A stretch of DNA of 64,000 nt from Hydrogenophilus thiooxidans (GTDB lineage: Bacteria > Pseudomonadota > Gammaproteobacteria > Burkholderiales > Rhodocyclaceae): NCBI RefSeq assembly GCF_019049855.1, contig NZ_JAHLSY010000003.1, positions 62,001 to 126,000 on the forward strand, in the 5' to 3' direction. The translations under genes were made by a program, and so were the position numbers. The notes beneath the pieces are model-generated. The model was not told where the DNA came from and did no database searches. It worked only from the letters and a program-made list of their open reading frames with translations. Within the stretch, counting starts at the first letter, position 1. Every line of letters begins with the position of its first letter. Positions 48,402 through 56,548 of this stretch are shown here, one piece after another.

Positions 48402-49444
48402 ATTTGCCCGAACACCGTCTGTCGATCGTGGTCCCGTTCTACAACGAAGAAGAGAACATCGCGCCGTTGGTGGCGCAAGTGCATCAAGCGTTAGCCAACT
48501 ACCCCCATCCGTGGGAGCTGATCCTGGTCGACGACGGCTCAACCGACCATACGTTGGAACGCATCATTGAAGCGCAGCAACACTACGGCGGTCACGTCCG
48601 ACTGGTTGCGTTGCAACGCAATTTCAAACAGACCGCTGCAATGCAAGCCGGCATCGATGCCGCACGCGGCGACGTGATCGTCACGATGGATGGCGATCTG
48701 CAAAACGACCCGGCGGATATCCCCAGACTTGTGGGCCGCCTGCTCAGCGAAGAGCTCGATCTCGTCTCCGGTTGGCGCAAAGAGCGGAAAGACGACTTTC
48801 TGCTGCGCACGTTCCCCTCGCGCCTCGCCAATGCGCTGATCGGACGGATCACCGGCGTCAAACTCCACGATTACGGGTGCAGCTTGAAGGCCTACCGCGC
48901 CAGCGTTCTGAAAAATGTCACACTCTATGGCGAAATGCACCGCTTCATCCCGGCGTGGATGGCCACGGTCACGCACCCGCGTCGCATCGCAGAAGAAGTG
49001 GTGACACACCACCCCAGGCGTTTCGGTCAATCGAAATACGGACTGTCGCGCACGTTTCGCGTGATTCTCGATCTGTTGTTCGTCTATTTCTTCATGCGCT
49101 TTCGCACTCGCCCCGGCCACTTCTTCGGCGGCATCGGCATTGCGGTCGCTGCGCTGGGCGGTCTGATCTTGACTTATCTCTTGGGTGTCAAACTTTTTCT
49201 GGGGGAATCGATCGGCGGGCGACCGCTTCTTCTTGCCGGTTTTTTCTTGGTTTTGAGCGGCGTGCAGTTCCTCACCACCGGGGTGCTTGCCGAAATGCTC
49301 ACCCGGGTCTATCACGAATCGGGAGAGCGAACGCAGTACCAGGTGCGTACGATCACCCCCACGGATGCCGAAGCGGGGTGGCATAAGCCCGCGCAGTCTG
49401 AACCGAAAACGAACGATCCCGCACACGGAGTCGCATCCGTATGA
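48398..49444 (+). CDS. GT2 glycosyltransferase (ArnC/DPM1-like)
   Basis: A 348-residue family 2 transferase with a C-terminal pair of membrane helices (about residues 235-310). Catalytic-region motifs include VDDGSTDHT near residue 42, MDGDLQNDPADIP near 95, and YGCSLKAYR. It likely loads a sugar onto a polyprenyl phosphate on the cytoplasmic face. The start overlaps the flippase-like gene stop, and its stop overlaps the ArnT-like gene. Alternative: a GtrB-type glucosyltransferase, which has the same layout. Confidence 0.85.
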   Translation: MNLPEHRLSIVVPFYNEEENIAPLVAQVHQALANYPHPWELILVDDGSTDHTLERIIEAQQHYGGHVRLVALQRNFKQTAAMQAGIDAARGDVIVTMDGDLQNDPADIPRLVGRLLSEELDLVSGWRKERKDDFLLRTFPSRLANALIGRITGVKLHDYGCSLKAYRASVLKNVTLYGEMHRFIPAWMATVTHPRRIAEEVVTHHPRRFGQSKYGLSRTFRVILDLLFVYFFMRFRTRPGHFFGGIGIAVAALGGLILTYLLGVKLFLGESIGGRPLLLAGFFLVLSGVQFLTTGVLAEMLTRVYHESGERTQYQVRTITPTDAEAGWHKPAQSEPKTNDPAHGVASV

Positions 49445-51024
49445 ACGGACGGATTGGGTTTTGCCCCGAACCGGTGGCAACGTCGCTGCGCGTCCGTAGC
49501 GTCTGGGCGCTCTTGCTGCTCTCCCTGGTCGTTGGTTTCGTCTTTTTTGCCCATTTGGGAGGGTACCCGCTCTTCGATGTCGATGAAGGGGCATTTGCTG
49601 AAGCGACGCGAGAAATGGTCGCGAATGGTGACTACGGCTTCCCCGTGCTCGACGGCGCTCCGCGGTTCGACAAACCCATCCTCATTTACTGGCTGCAAGC
49701 GGTAGCGATGACGCTTTTTGGCGTCGAGACGTGGAGCGCTCGCTTCCCTTCTGCCGTCGCTGCAGTCCTTTGGGTCTTCGCTACCTGGCATTTCGCCCGC
49801 CATCGCTTCGGTGACCGCCCGGCGTTCCTAGCCGCCGCGATTTTGGCCACCGCAATCGGCCCGTGGGCGATCGGTCGCGCGGCAACTGCCGATGCGTGGT
49901 TGAATCTTTGGCTGGCGCTTGCTGCGTTCGACGCTTGGCGCCACATCGAGTCGCACCGCCGCACACCACTTGTTCGGGCCTATTTGTGGATGGCGCTTGG
50001 CTTTCTCACCAAGGGCCCCGTCGCGGTGCTCGTTCCTGGAGCGGCGGTACTCCTGTATTGTGCCGCTCAAGGCAATTGGCGCCGTTTTTGGGCGATGCTG
50101 CGCAACCCGATCGGTTGGCTGGTGTTCCTTGGGGTCGCCCTTCCCTGGTACGGTTACGCGTTGTGGCGTGAAGGGTGGGCGTTCGTCGAAGGATTTTTCC
50201 TCAAGCACAACGTGCAGCGTTTTGCCGACACCTTGGAACGACATGGCGGCGATTGGTGGTATTTCCTCGCGGTCACACCGCTTCTCCTCGCACCGTGGAC
50301 CTTCCTGCTCCTTCCCGCCCTCACCCGGATATGGGCCGACCGCACCGTGGCGCTACGCCGTTTTCTCTGGTTCTGGGCGGTTTTCGTCGTGATCTTCTTT
50401 TCGTTGGCCCAGACGAAACTGCCCCACTACGCTCTCTACGGCATCACTCCGCTCGCCCTTTTGCTCGCCAATCACCAGGACCATGCCCGTGGGAAATGGT
50501 TGGCGACCGTCCCCGTGCTTTCGGCGCTCATCGTCGTGATCACCGCAACCCTTCCTGCGCTGCTGGTCGAAGTGGCGCAACGCTCGGATCGACTCTCCCC
50601 CTTCCACCAAGCGCTCGCCGCGGGCGCTTTCGAAGCGTGGCCCGTTGAAGCGTACCTCGCTGCGGGTGCGGCACTGCTGCTCATCGTTGCGTTTTGGCGC
50701 TGCCAATCACTGCTCAGCTCCGAGATCAGCGCACTCCTGAGTGCCGCGGTGGCGTCTCTCTGGCTTGCGTTCCGTCTGTTACCGTGGGCCGGGGAGGTGC
50801 TTCAAGGCCCCATTTACCGCGCGGCGGTTGCCGCGCAGGGGCAACCGGTGGTCAATATCGGGCTACGCGCGCCGAGTTTCAGTTTTTACCGTCAAGCGAT
50901 CACGCCGAAACGGCCGCCCGCCCCCGGCGAGTGGTTCGTGACTCGGATCGACCGACTGCCGGAATTCCCCTATACGCTTCGTTTCGAGGCGCGTGGTGTC
51001 GTGCTGGGAGAACGCACGCAATGA
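49441..51024 (+). CDS. ArnT-like (PMT/GT39) membrane glycosyltransferase
   Basis: A 527-residue protein with about 12 hydrophobic helices and the GT-C motif YPLFDVDEGAFAEATREMVA near residues 42-61, holding the acidic residues of the first periplasmic loop. FLTKGPVA is another ArnT/PMT-type segment. These enzymes move a sugar from a polyprenyl phosphate to a lipid or protein outside the inner membrane. It pairs well with the coupled GT2 gene. The acceptor (lipid A or another) is unknown. Confidence 0.85.
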   Translation: MNGRIGFCPEPVATSLRVRSVWALLLLSLVVGFVFFAHLGGYPLFDVDEGAFAEATREMVANGDYGFPVLDGAPRFDKPILIYWLQAVAMTLFGVETWSARFPSAVAAVLWVFATWHFARHRFGDRPAFLAAAILATAIGPWAIGRAATADAWLNLWLALAAFDAWRHIESHRRTPLVRAYLWMALGFLTKGPVAVLVPGAAVLLYCAAQGNWRRFWAMLRNPIGWLVFLGVALPWYGYALWREGWAFVEGFFLKHNVQRFADTLERHGGDWWYFLAVTPLLLAPWTFLLLPALTRIWADRTVALRRFLWFWAVFVVIFFSLAQTKLPHYALYGITPLALLLANHQDHARGKWLATVPVLSALIVVITATLPALLVEVAQRSDRLSPFHQALAAGAFEAWPVEAYLAAGAALLLIVAFWRCQSLLSSEISALLSAAVASLWLAFRLLPWAGEVLQGPIYRAAVAAQGQPVVNIGLRAPSFSFYRQAITPKRPPAPGEWFVTRIDRLPEFPYTLRFEARGVVLGERTQ

Positions 51025-51719
51025 AGCTGCGCCCGTTGCGCGTTACCCTGACGTTCGTTGCAATCGCTGCGCTCGCCACATTTACCCTACTATGGATCGC
51101 GCCGCCCCCACCTGCCGATTGGGAAGCCGCGCCACCGTGGCATGCCCGACAAAACGGTGCGTACTGGCAAGTCATGGGATGGACGCTGGGCGCCACCACG
51201 CCCGAACAGGTCGCGAAACGGCTCGGCAGCGACGTGCAGTGGGCGATTCTGCGTCGACCCGAGCAACCCGTCGTACTCGAAGGCTGGGTACCTGAGTTCG
51301 CCGTTCAGGGGCTAACGGGAAAATTGCTGCTCCAATTCGAACTGCCGGAACCGCTGCAAGCGCTCGCCGAAGCCGAAGGACGGGGCGCCGAAATCACGGC
51401 AAGCGGCAACCTGCGACGCGAATTCGACCCCTTGCACCAGAGCGACCCCCGCTGGCGACAGGCAACACAGTTGCAACTGCTCACCTTCCTACCGAGTGTG
51501 CGCATCGATGCCGCAACCCTCGAAGCGCGCTTCGCTGCGCTGGGAACAGCGCCACACCGCTGGCAAGACGAAACGCAGGCGTCGCACTGGCTCTATGCGC
51601 TTTCCTGCGCCGCACCTTGTACGCCCTTGGGCGTCCATATTGCATTACCGGCTGAAAACGGTCGCCCGGTGATCGAGTACGCGCTCCTCGAACGGTTCGC
51701 TGCGCTCCTCCCTTCTTGA
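51021..51719 (+). CDS. Unknown single-pass protein at the end of the glycolipid operon
   Basis: A 232-residue protein I do not recognise. One membrane helix lies at residues 7-27 (RVTLTFVAIAALATFTLLW), and the rest is probably periplasmic and hydrophilic, with recurrent short stretches such as QLQLLTFLP and FAALGTAPHRW. Two cysteines near the C-terminus (LSCAAPCTP) could form a disulfide. The start overlaps the ArnT-like stop (ATGA). Its position suggests a helper of the membrane-glycosylation genes, as an inference from coupling only. Confidence 0.6.
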   Translation: MKLRPLRVTLTFVAIAALATFTLLWIAPPPPADWEAAPPWHARQNGAYWQVMGWTLGATTPEQVAKRLGSDVQWAILRRPEQPVVLEGWVPEFAVQGLTGKLLLQFELPEPLQALAEAEGRGAEITASGNLRREFDPLHQSDPRWRQATQLQLLTFLPSVRIDAATLEARFAALGTAPHRWQDETQASHWLYALSCAAPCTPLGVHIALPAENGRPVIEYALLERFAALLPS

Positions 51720-51743
51720 TTTTCCCGCCTTTTTCGTTATAAT
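51716..51743 (+). promoter_or_regulatory. sigma70 promoter of rpsP
   Basis: TTGATT (51716-51721) and a perfect TATAAT (51738-51743) are 16 bases apart, just upstream of rpsP. The -35 overlaps the stop of the preceding gene. Confidence 0.7.
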
Positions 51744-51781
51744 GCGCTGCTTTCCCAACTAACGATTAGGAATCGACTCTC

Positions 51782-52030
51782 ATGGTGGTGATTCGTCTTG
51801 CCCGTGGCGGCGCGAAAAAGCGCCCGTTCTATAGCGTCGTCGTTACCGACTCGCGCAATCGGCGTGACGGTCGTTTCATCGAGCGTGTCGGCTTCTACAA
51901 CCCCGTGGCCTCTGGCAACGAAAAGCCGCTGTCGCTCAATCTGGAACGCGTCGATTATTGGGTAAGCAAAGGGGCGCAGCTTTCTGACGCCGTTGCGCGC
52001 TTGGTGAAGCAAGTCCGCCGCGCTGGCTAA
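51782..52030 (+). CDS. rpsP: 30S ribosomal protein S16
   Basis: An 82-residue ribosomal protein with the S16 pattern [21 protein letters not shown] and [11 protein letters not shown]. It is the first gene of rpsP-rimM-trmD and has a clear promoter of its own. ATG 51782 gives the usual N-terminus, and length matches E. coli (82). Confidence 0.98.
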   Translation: MVVIRLARGGAKKRPFYSVVVTDSRNRRDGRFIERVGFYNPVASGNEKPLSLNLERVDYWVSKGAQLSDAVARLVKQVRRAG

Positions 52031-52050
52031 CTCGTTTTCGTATCGCTGCA

Positions 52051-52566
52051 ATGAGCGAGGTCATCGTACTCGGACGACTTACCTCGCCCTTTGCGATCAA
52101 AGGCTGGTTCAAACTCCACCCTTTCGGCGACGACCCCGAATCGTGGCAGGCAATGCCACAGTGGTGGGTGTCGCCGGAGAGCGGCGCGCCACTCGATGCG
52201 TGGCAGCAACTGACCTTAGAAGCGCTAACCCCACATGGAAAGGGGTGGATCGTCAAATTTCAGGAAATTTCCGACCGCACTGCTGCGGAAGCGTACCGTG
52301 GCTGGTACGTCGGGGCGCCGCGTTCCGCACTGCCCGAACCCGAAGCCGACGAATTTTACTGGGGCGATCTCGTCGGCTGTAGGGTCGAAACTCCAAAGGG
52401 CGAGGTGTTGGGCGTGGTGATAGAGCTCATTTCGGCCGGTGCGCACGATGTCTTGGTCGTGCGCAATGACAAGAAAACGCACCTCATCCCGTTCGTCCGC
52501 GCCTATGTCCCCACGGTGGATCTCAACGAGCGGCGAATCGTAGCCGATTGGTCCCCCGAATGGTGA
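52051..52566 (+). CDS. rimM: Ribosome maturation factor RimM
   Basis: A 171-residue protein for the 3' domain of 16S rRNA, with a PRC-barrel C-terminus. Pattern: VLGRLTSPFAIKGWFKLHPF at the N-terminus, EFYWGDLVGCRVETPKGE in the middle, and IPFVRAYVPTVDL near the end. It follows rpsP by 20 bases and leads into trmD. Confidence 0.95.
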   Translation: MSEVIVLGRLTSPFAIKGWFKLHPFGDDPESWQAMPQWWVSPESGAPLDAWQQLTLEALTPHGKGWIVKFQEISDRTAAEAYRGWYVGAPRSALPEPEADEFYWGDLVGCRVETPKGEVLGVVIELISAGAHDVLVVRNDKKTHLIPFVRAYVPTVDLNERRIVADWSPEW

Positions 52567-52578
52567 TCTGACCCGTTC

Positions 52579-53292
52579 GTGCGTTGCGACATCGTCACCC
52601 TTTTCCCCGAAATGTTTGCCGCGCTCACCGAGTACGGTGTGACGGGACGCGCCGCGAAAAGGGGGCGTTATACGCTCGTCTTCCACAATCCTCGCGACTA
52701 CACCCCGCTCCCCCATCGTCAGGTAGACGATCGCCCCTACGGCGGGGGACCCGGCATGGTCATGCGGCCCGAACCCCTCACCGCGGCGATCCGCGCAGCG
52801 AAAACCGCCCAACATGCTGAGCTGGGTTTCACCGGCCCGGTGATCTATCTTTCACCCCAAGGCAAACGCTTCACCCAAGCCGATGCCCACCGGCTTGCGC
52901 AGTACCCGGCGTTCACGCTGTTGTGTGGACGTTACGAAGGGATCGATCAGCGCGTGATCGACCTCGAGGTCGACGAAGAGCTGTCGCTGGGTGATTTCGT
53001 CTTGAGCGGTGGCGAACTCGCGGCGATGGTGGTACTCGACGCCACGATTCGGTTGCTTCCCGGTGTTTTGGGTGATGCCGAATCGGCCCGTCGCGACTCG
53101 TTCCAGGCGGGATTACTCGACCATCCCCACTATACGCGCCCGGAAACCTTCGAAGGGTTACGTGTGCCCTCGGTACTGCTTTCAGGCAATCACACTGCGA
53201 TACAAAAATGGCGGCAGGCGCAAGCGATGGAACGCACTGCGCGCTGCCGCCCCGATCTTTTGGACGATCGCAAAGACGCATTCAACCCTTGA
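52579..53292 (+). CDS. trmD: tRNA (guanine-37-N1)-methyltransferase
   Basis: A 237-residue SPOUT-class enzyme that methylates G37 to prevent frameshifting. The SAM-binding trefoil-knot region is [19 protein letters not shown] and [11 protein letters not shown]. The start is GTG 52579; the first residues [13 protein letters not shown] are the family start. Its last 11 bases overlap the 3' end of the oppositely oriented Hsp20 gene. Confidence 0.97.
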   Translation: MRCDIVTLFPEMFAALTEYGVTGRAAKRGRYTLVFHNPRDYTPLPHRQVDDRPYGGGPGMVMRPEPLTAAIRAAKTAQHAELGFTGPVIYLSPQGKRFTQADAHRLAQYPAFTLLCGRYEGIDQRVIDLEVDEELSLGDFVLSGGELAAMVVLDATIRLLPGVLGDAESARRDSFQAGLLDHPHYTRPETFEGLRVPSVLLSGNHTAIQKWRQAQAMERTARCRPDLLDDRKDAFNP

Positions 53293-53734
53293 TTTCGATC
53301 CGTTTCGGCTTCACCGCTTCACTCTTGCCGATCCGTACTTCGAGCACCCCGTCTTTGAACTGCGCGGAGATCTGATCCGGATCGGCATCTTCGGGCAACG
53401 TGAAGCTGCGAACGAACCGACCATAGACCCGCTCGACGCGGTGATATTTCTTGTCTTTCTCTTCTTTCTCTTGTTTGCGTTCGCCACTGATCGAAAGCAC
53501 CCCGTTTTCCAACGTCACATGGACGTCGTCCTTCGCAAGGCCGGGCAAATCGGCTTTGATCAGATAGCCGTTTTCGTTCTCCTCGATATCGACGAGCGGC
53601 GCCCAGTCAGCCATCCGCATCGCTTCCTGCCCTTCGCTGCTCGGCACGAGCGAACGGCTCATCAACGCCGCCAGTCGATTTTGCAGTTCTTCCAGTTCCC
53701 GAAACGGATTCCATGGCATGATGCGCGTGGTCAT
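53282..53734 (-). CDS. Small heat-shock protein Hsp20
   Basis: A 150-residue alpha-crystallin-type chaperone that holds unfolded proteins. The pattern [39 protein letters not shown] and [16 protein letters not shown] is canonical, followed by a C-terminal IxI-like end (KRIEIKG). GGAGG precedes ATG 53734, and a sigma32-type promoter lies upstream. It is inverted inside the trmD-rplS operon and converges onto trmD with an 11-base overlap. Confidence 0.95.
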   Translation of the reverse strand: MTTRIMPWNPFRELEELQNRLAALMSRSLVPSSEGQEAMRMADWAPLVDIEENENGYLIKADLPGLAKDDVHVTLENGVLSISGERKQEKEEKDKKYHRVERVYGRFVRSFTLPEDADPDQISAQFKDGVLEVRIGKSEAVKPKRIEIKG

Positions 53735-53775
53735 GGTGACACCTCCTTTCGTTGCTTCCTCAGTCTTAGTTTTTT

Positions 53776-53803
53776 ATTTAGGGTCACACTTGCGCTTTTC
53801 AAG
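53776..53803 (-). promoter_or_regulatory. sigma32 (heat-shock) promoter of the Hsp20 gene
   Basis: On the minus strand CTTGAAA (perfect -35) and CCCTAAAT (-10; consensus CCCCATNT) are separated by 13 bases, within the usual spacing of RpoH promoters. It lies about 40 bases before the Hsp20 ATG. Confidence 0.75.
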
Positions 53804-53846
53804 AGGTTTGGCAACGAATGCCCCCGCTTTTCTTTTTGTTTCACTT

Positions 53847-53855
53847 TGGTACAAT
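53847..53855 (+). promoter_or_regulatory. extended -10 box upstream of rplS
   Basis: TGG followed by TACAAT is an extended -10, 65 bases before the rplS ATG. It would give rplS its own promoter, needed because the Hsp20 gene separates rplS from trmD. The -35 is weak. Confidence 0.5.
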
Positions 53856-53920
53856 TCCGGCTTTTCACTGCACCACCAACCCTCGGGTTGCTCTGGGCAC
53901 GAAGTCGAAAGGAGCCAATC

Positions 53921-54310
53921 ATGAACCTGTTGGAACAACTCGAACGCGAAGAGATCGAACGCCTCACTCAGGGTAAGACCATCCCCAACTTTCGCGCGGG
54001 GGATACGGTGAGTGTCGCAACGCGCGTCGTCGAAGGGAACCGTACACGGATTCAGAACTTCGAAGGCGTCGTGATCGCCAAACGCAATCGCGGGCTCAAC
54101 TCGTCGTTCATCGTCCGCAAAATCTCTTCCGGCGTCGGGGTCGAGCGCACCTTCCAACTCTATTCCCCGCTCATCGAGTCGATCACAGTAGTGCGCCGCG
54201 GTGACGTGCGCCGCGCCAAGCTCTACTACCTGCGCAACCGCTCCGGGAAGTCGGCGCGTATCAAAGAGTTGGTTGGCGCCAAAGCGCAGAAAGCCTCGCG
54301 CGCCATCTAA
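53921..54310 (+). CDS. rplS: 50S ribosomal protein L19
   Basis: A 129-residue ribosomal protein with the L19 pattern [22 protein letters not shown] and [25 protein letters not shown]. The C-terminal tail is about 14 residues longer than in E. coli. ATG 53921 has AAAGGAG upstream; the long open frame before it is antisense to the Hsp20 gene. It normally follows trmD directly, but here the Hsp20 gene lies between. A strong terminator follows. Confidence 0.97.
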   Translation: MNLLEQLEREEIERLTQGKTIPNFRAGDTVSVATRVVEGNRTRIQNFEGVVIAKRNRGLNSSFIVRKISSGVGVERTFQLYSPLIESITVVRRGDVRRAKLYYLRNRSGKSARIKELVGAKAQKASRAI

Positions 54311-54330
54311 CCCGTTTTTCTCGATCCCGC

Positions 54331-54361
54331 AAAAAGCCCGCGAATGGTTCGCGGGCTTTTT
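54331..54361. terminator. bidirectional terminator between rplS and lptG
   Basis: A 14-base stem with a 3-base loop (AAAAAGCCCGCGAA / TTCGCGGGCTTTTT), with A- and T-runs at its two ends. It serves two convergent genes. Confidence 0.88.
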
Positions 54362-54371
54362 TACGATTCCT

Positions 54372-55463
54372 TCAACGTTGTTCGATCCGCCACCACAAGG
54401 CGATTGCCAAGAACGCAAAGAAGAGGACCGGCAGCAGCGCGGAAACGAACGGCGAAACCCCCCAAACGGCAACGATTCGGCCGCTCAGTTGCGTGAGCAG
54501 GAAAAACGCCACGCCCAACATCGTCCCGGCAAAGACCCGCCACCCCAACTGCACCGTTCTGCTGTGCCCCATCACGAAAGGAACGGCAAGGGTGGCCATC
54601 ACCACCAACAAGAGCGGCAACAAAACTTTACGCCAAAACGCTGCCTCGAACGGTTTGCTCTCTCCCCCGTTCTTTCGCAAAAATTGAATGTAGCGGTAAA
54701 GGACGTCGAGCCTCATCCGCTGCGGTTCGACCCAGAGCACTGCCAGGGTTTCCGGCGTGAGCTCACTACGCCAGAAGTGGTCCCGGAGCGTTTCCTGACG
54801 GACTGCGTCATCCTGAAAGGTACGCCGCTCGACCTCGGGAAAGTACCATCCCTCTTGCGCTGCATCGTAAATCCCTTCAGGCGCATGATCGATCGCCTGC
54901 AACCGCGGTTTATCGCCCGGTTCGAGCCGATACCACCAGACATCGCCAATCGTTTGCGCGTCGCGCACGGCACCGATGTGCACGAAACGGTCCCCATCGC
55001 GGACCCACAAACCGCGTCGCGGCGAACGCTGCGCCGCATCGACACCGATCCCCTCATCCCATTGCCGCGCCAGCCGTTCGGTCACCGGTACAACCCATTC
55101 GGCCAGCGCCATCGTCGCCGCGGCGACCGCCAGCGCGGCAATCGCAACCAGCCGCCACAATCGATAGGGGGACAACCCCACGGTGCGCAACACCGCCAAC
55201 TCCGAATGACGCGCCAGTTGCGCCAATGCGACCAACGTTCCTACCAACAACGCAACCGGTGCCATTTCGACCCATCGCCCGGGTTGCAACAACAGCGCGT
55301 ACCCCAATACCCGAAAAACCGTCCATCCGGGTTGTCCCAAGCGATCCAGCGCGTCCAAAAAATCGAAAAAGAGCAACAAGCCGCCAAAAACCGCGCCGAC
55401 CAAAAGGGTTCCGCGCAGAATGTTCCCGACCAGCCAACGCGATACCAGGTGGTTGCACATCAT
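54372..55463 (-). CDS. lptG: LptG, LPS-transport permease
   Basis: A 363-residue YjgP/YjgQ-family permease of the LptB2FG extractor. Three helices precede a large periplasmic domain and three follow it (near residues 270-345). The early segment ARHSELAVLRTVGLS is a family hallmark for the coupling helix. ATG 55463 overlaps the lptF stop; a second ATG lies at 55460. Upstream in-frame ATG 55484 would overlap lptF more and lacks family residues. Confidence 0.9.
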   Translation of the reverse strand: MMCNHLVSRWLVGNILRGTLLVGAVFGGLLLFFDFLDALDRLGQPGWTVFRVLGYALLLQPGRWVEMAPVALLVGTLVALAQLARHSELAVLRTVGLSPYRLWRLVAIAALAVAAATMALAEWVVPVTERLARQWDEGIGVDAAQRSPRRGLWVRDGDRFVHIGAVRDAQTIGDVWWYRLEPGDKPRLQAIDHAPEGIYDAAQEGWYFPEVERRTFQDDAVRQETLRDHFWRSELTPETLAVLWVEPQRMRLDVLYRYIQFLRKNGGESKPFEAAFWRKVLLPLLLVVMATLAVPFVMGHSRTVQLGWRVFAGTMLGVAFFLLTQLSGRIVAVWGVSPFVSALLPVLFFAFLAIALWWRIEQR

Positions 55464-56524
55464 CGCGTCCGCCTCATGCGCCACAGATAAGCAAGCACCA
55501 GCAGCGCAAAAAAGAGCAGGTGCGGCGCCCAGAAACCCACGGCAAAGGGCGTTCGTCCTCGAACGACATACGCCTGAGCAAGCGACAACAGATTCACATA
55601 GGCGAAGAACACGAGGAGCGCAACGAAGAGCGTCACACCGCGCACCGTGCGCGGTTCAGCTTCGGCAAGCGGTAACGCGAACACCACGAGCAGCAAAGCG
55701 GCAAACGGTAAGCCGAAGCGCTGCACCAACTCACCTGCCGCCGCCCGGTGCCCCTCGTGCGCCATCTGCCACAGGGACGCGGTCGCGACGGCACGGACAC
55801 GCTGCACCTCGGAAACCGGTTTGGGCGGCGTCACCCAAAGCGCCTGTTCGCGAAATTCGATCACACGAAAGGCCAAAGGAGACGACCCCTCCTCATACCG
55901 CGCCCCTGAGACCAAAACCACCCATTTGCCATCGTCGCGATTTTCGACGCGCGCACCATCGGCAACGACGATCGTTTGTCGCCCCGCTTGCCAATGGCGC
56001 ATGAAAAAAAGACCCACGGCGTTCTCGCTCCGAGGGGCGACGAAAAGGACCCGCTGCCCATCCTTCGACTCGCGAAATATCCCAGGGGCAACGGTCTGCG
56101 TCTCGTCTCGTGCTTGTGCCACAGCTTTCAAACGATCCTTCTGCTGCTCGGCGAAGGGCACCAACCAGGTCGTCAAGAGCGCCAGTCCAAGCGCCAAAAC
56201 CACGCCCAACCCCAACACCGGCGCCGCCAAACGCCAACGCGACACTCCCAGCGCGCGCCAAACCGCCCATTCGCTCTCACGCACCCACCGCTGCATCACA
56301 AGCAGCGTTGCGGCAAAGGCGCTCAGCGTCACGATGAGCGGCAGCTTCTCACTGATGGCCCACGGCAGATACGGCAAATAGAGGTCAGACGGGAGATCGC
56401 CCGCGGCAACCGTCCCCAACAGACGCACCATCGATACCGCGGTCAGGATCAATGTGAGCGCCACCGCAATGAGTAGCGCCGTGCGGCCGATCTCGGCTAG
56501 AATGGAACGATCGAAAACCTTCAT
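55460..56524 (-). CDS. lptF: LptF, LPS-transport permease
   Basis: A 354-residue permease, partner of LptG. It has the family pattern RSILAEIGRTALLIAVAL at the N-terminus and RESEWAVWRALGVSRWRLA for the coupling helix, then a periplasmic jellyroll domain and three C-terminal helices. ATG 56524 is divergent from pepA with only 24 bases between the two starts, so their promoters must overlap coding sequence. lptB itself is not in the window. Confidence 0.9.
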   Translation of the reverse strand: MKVFDRSILAEIGRTALLIAVALTLILTAVSMVRLLGTVAAGDLPSDLYLPYLPWAISEKLPLIVTLSAFAATLLVMQRWVRESEWAVWRALGVSRWRLAAPVLGLGVVLALGLALLTTWLVPFAEQQKDRLKAVAQARDETQTVAPGIFRESKDGQRVLFVAPRSENAVGLFFMRHWQAGRQTIVVADGARVENRDDGKWVVLVSGARYEEGSSPLAFRVIEFREQALWVTPPKPVSEVQRVRAVATASLWQMAHEGHRAAAGELVQRFGLPFAALLLVVFALPLAEAEPRTVRGVTLFVALLVFFAYVNLLSLAQAYVVRGRTPFAVGFWAPHLLFFALLVLAYLWRMRRTR

Positions 56525-56548
56525 CGAAACAAAGGGAGCAGTAAACCC

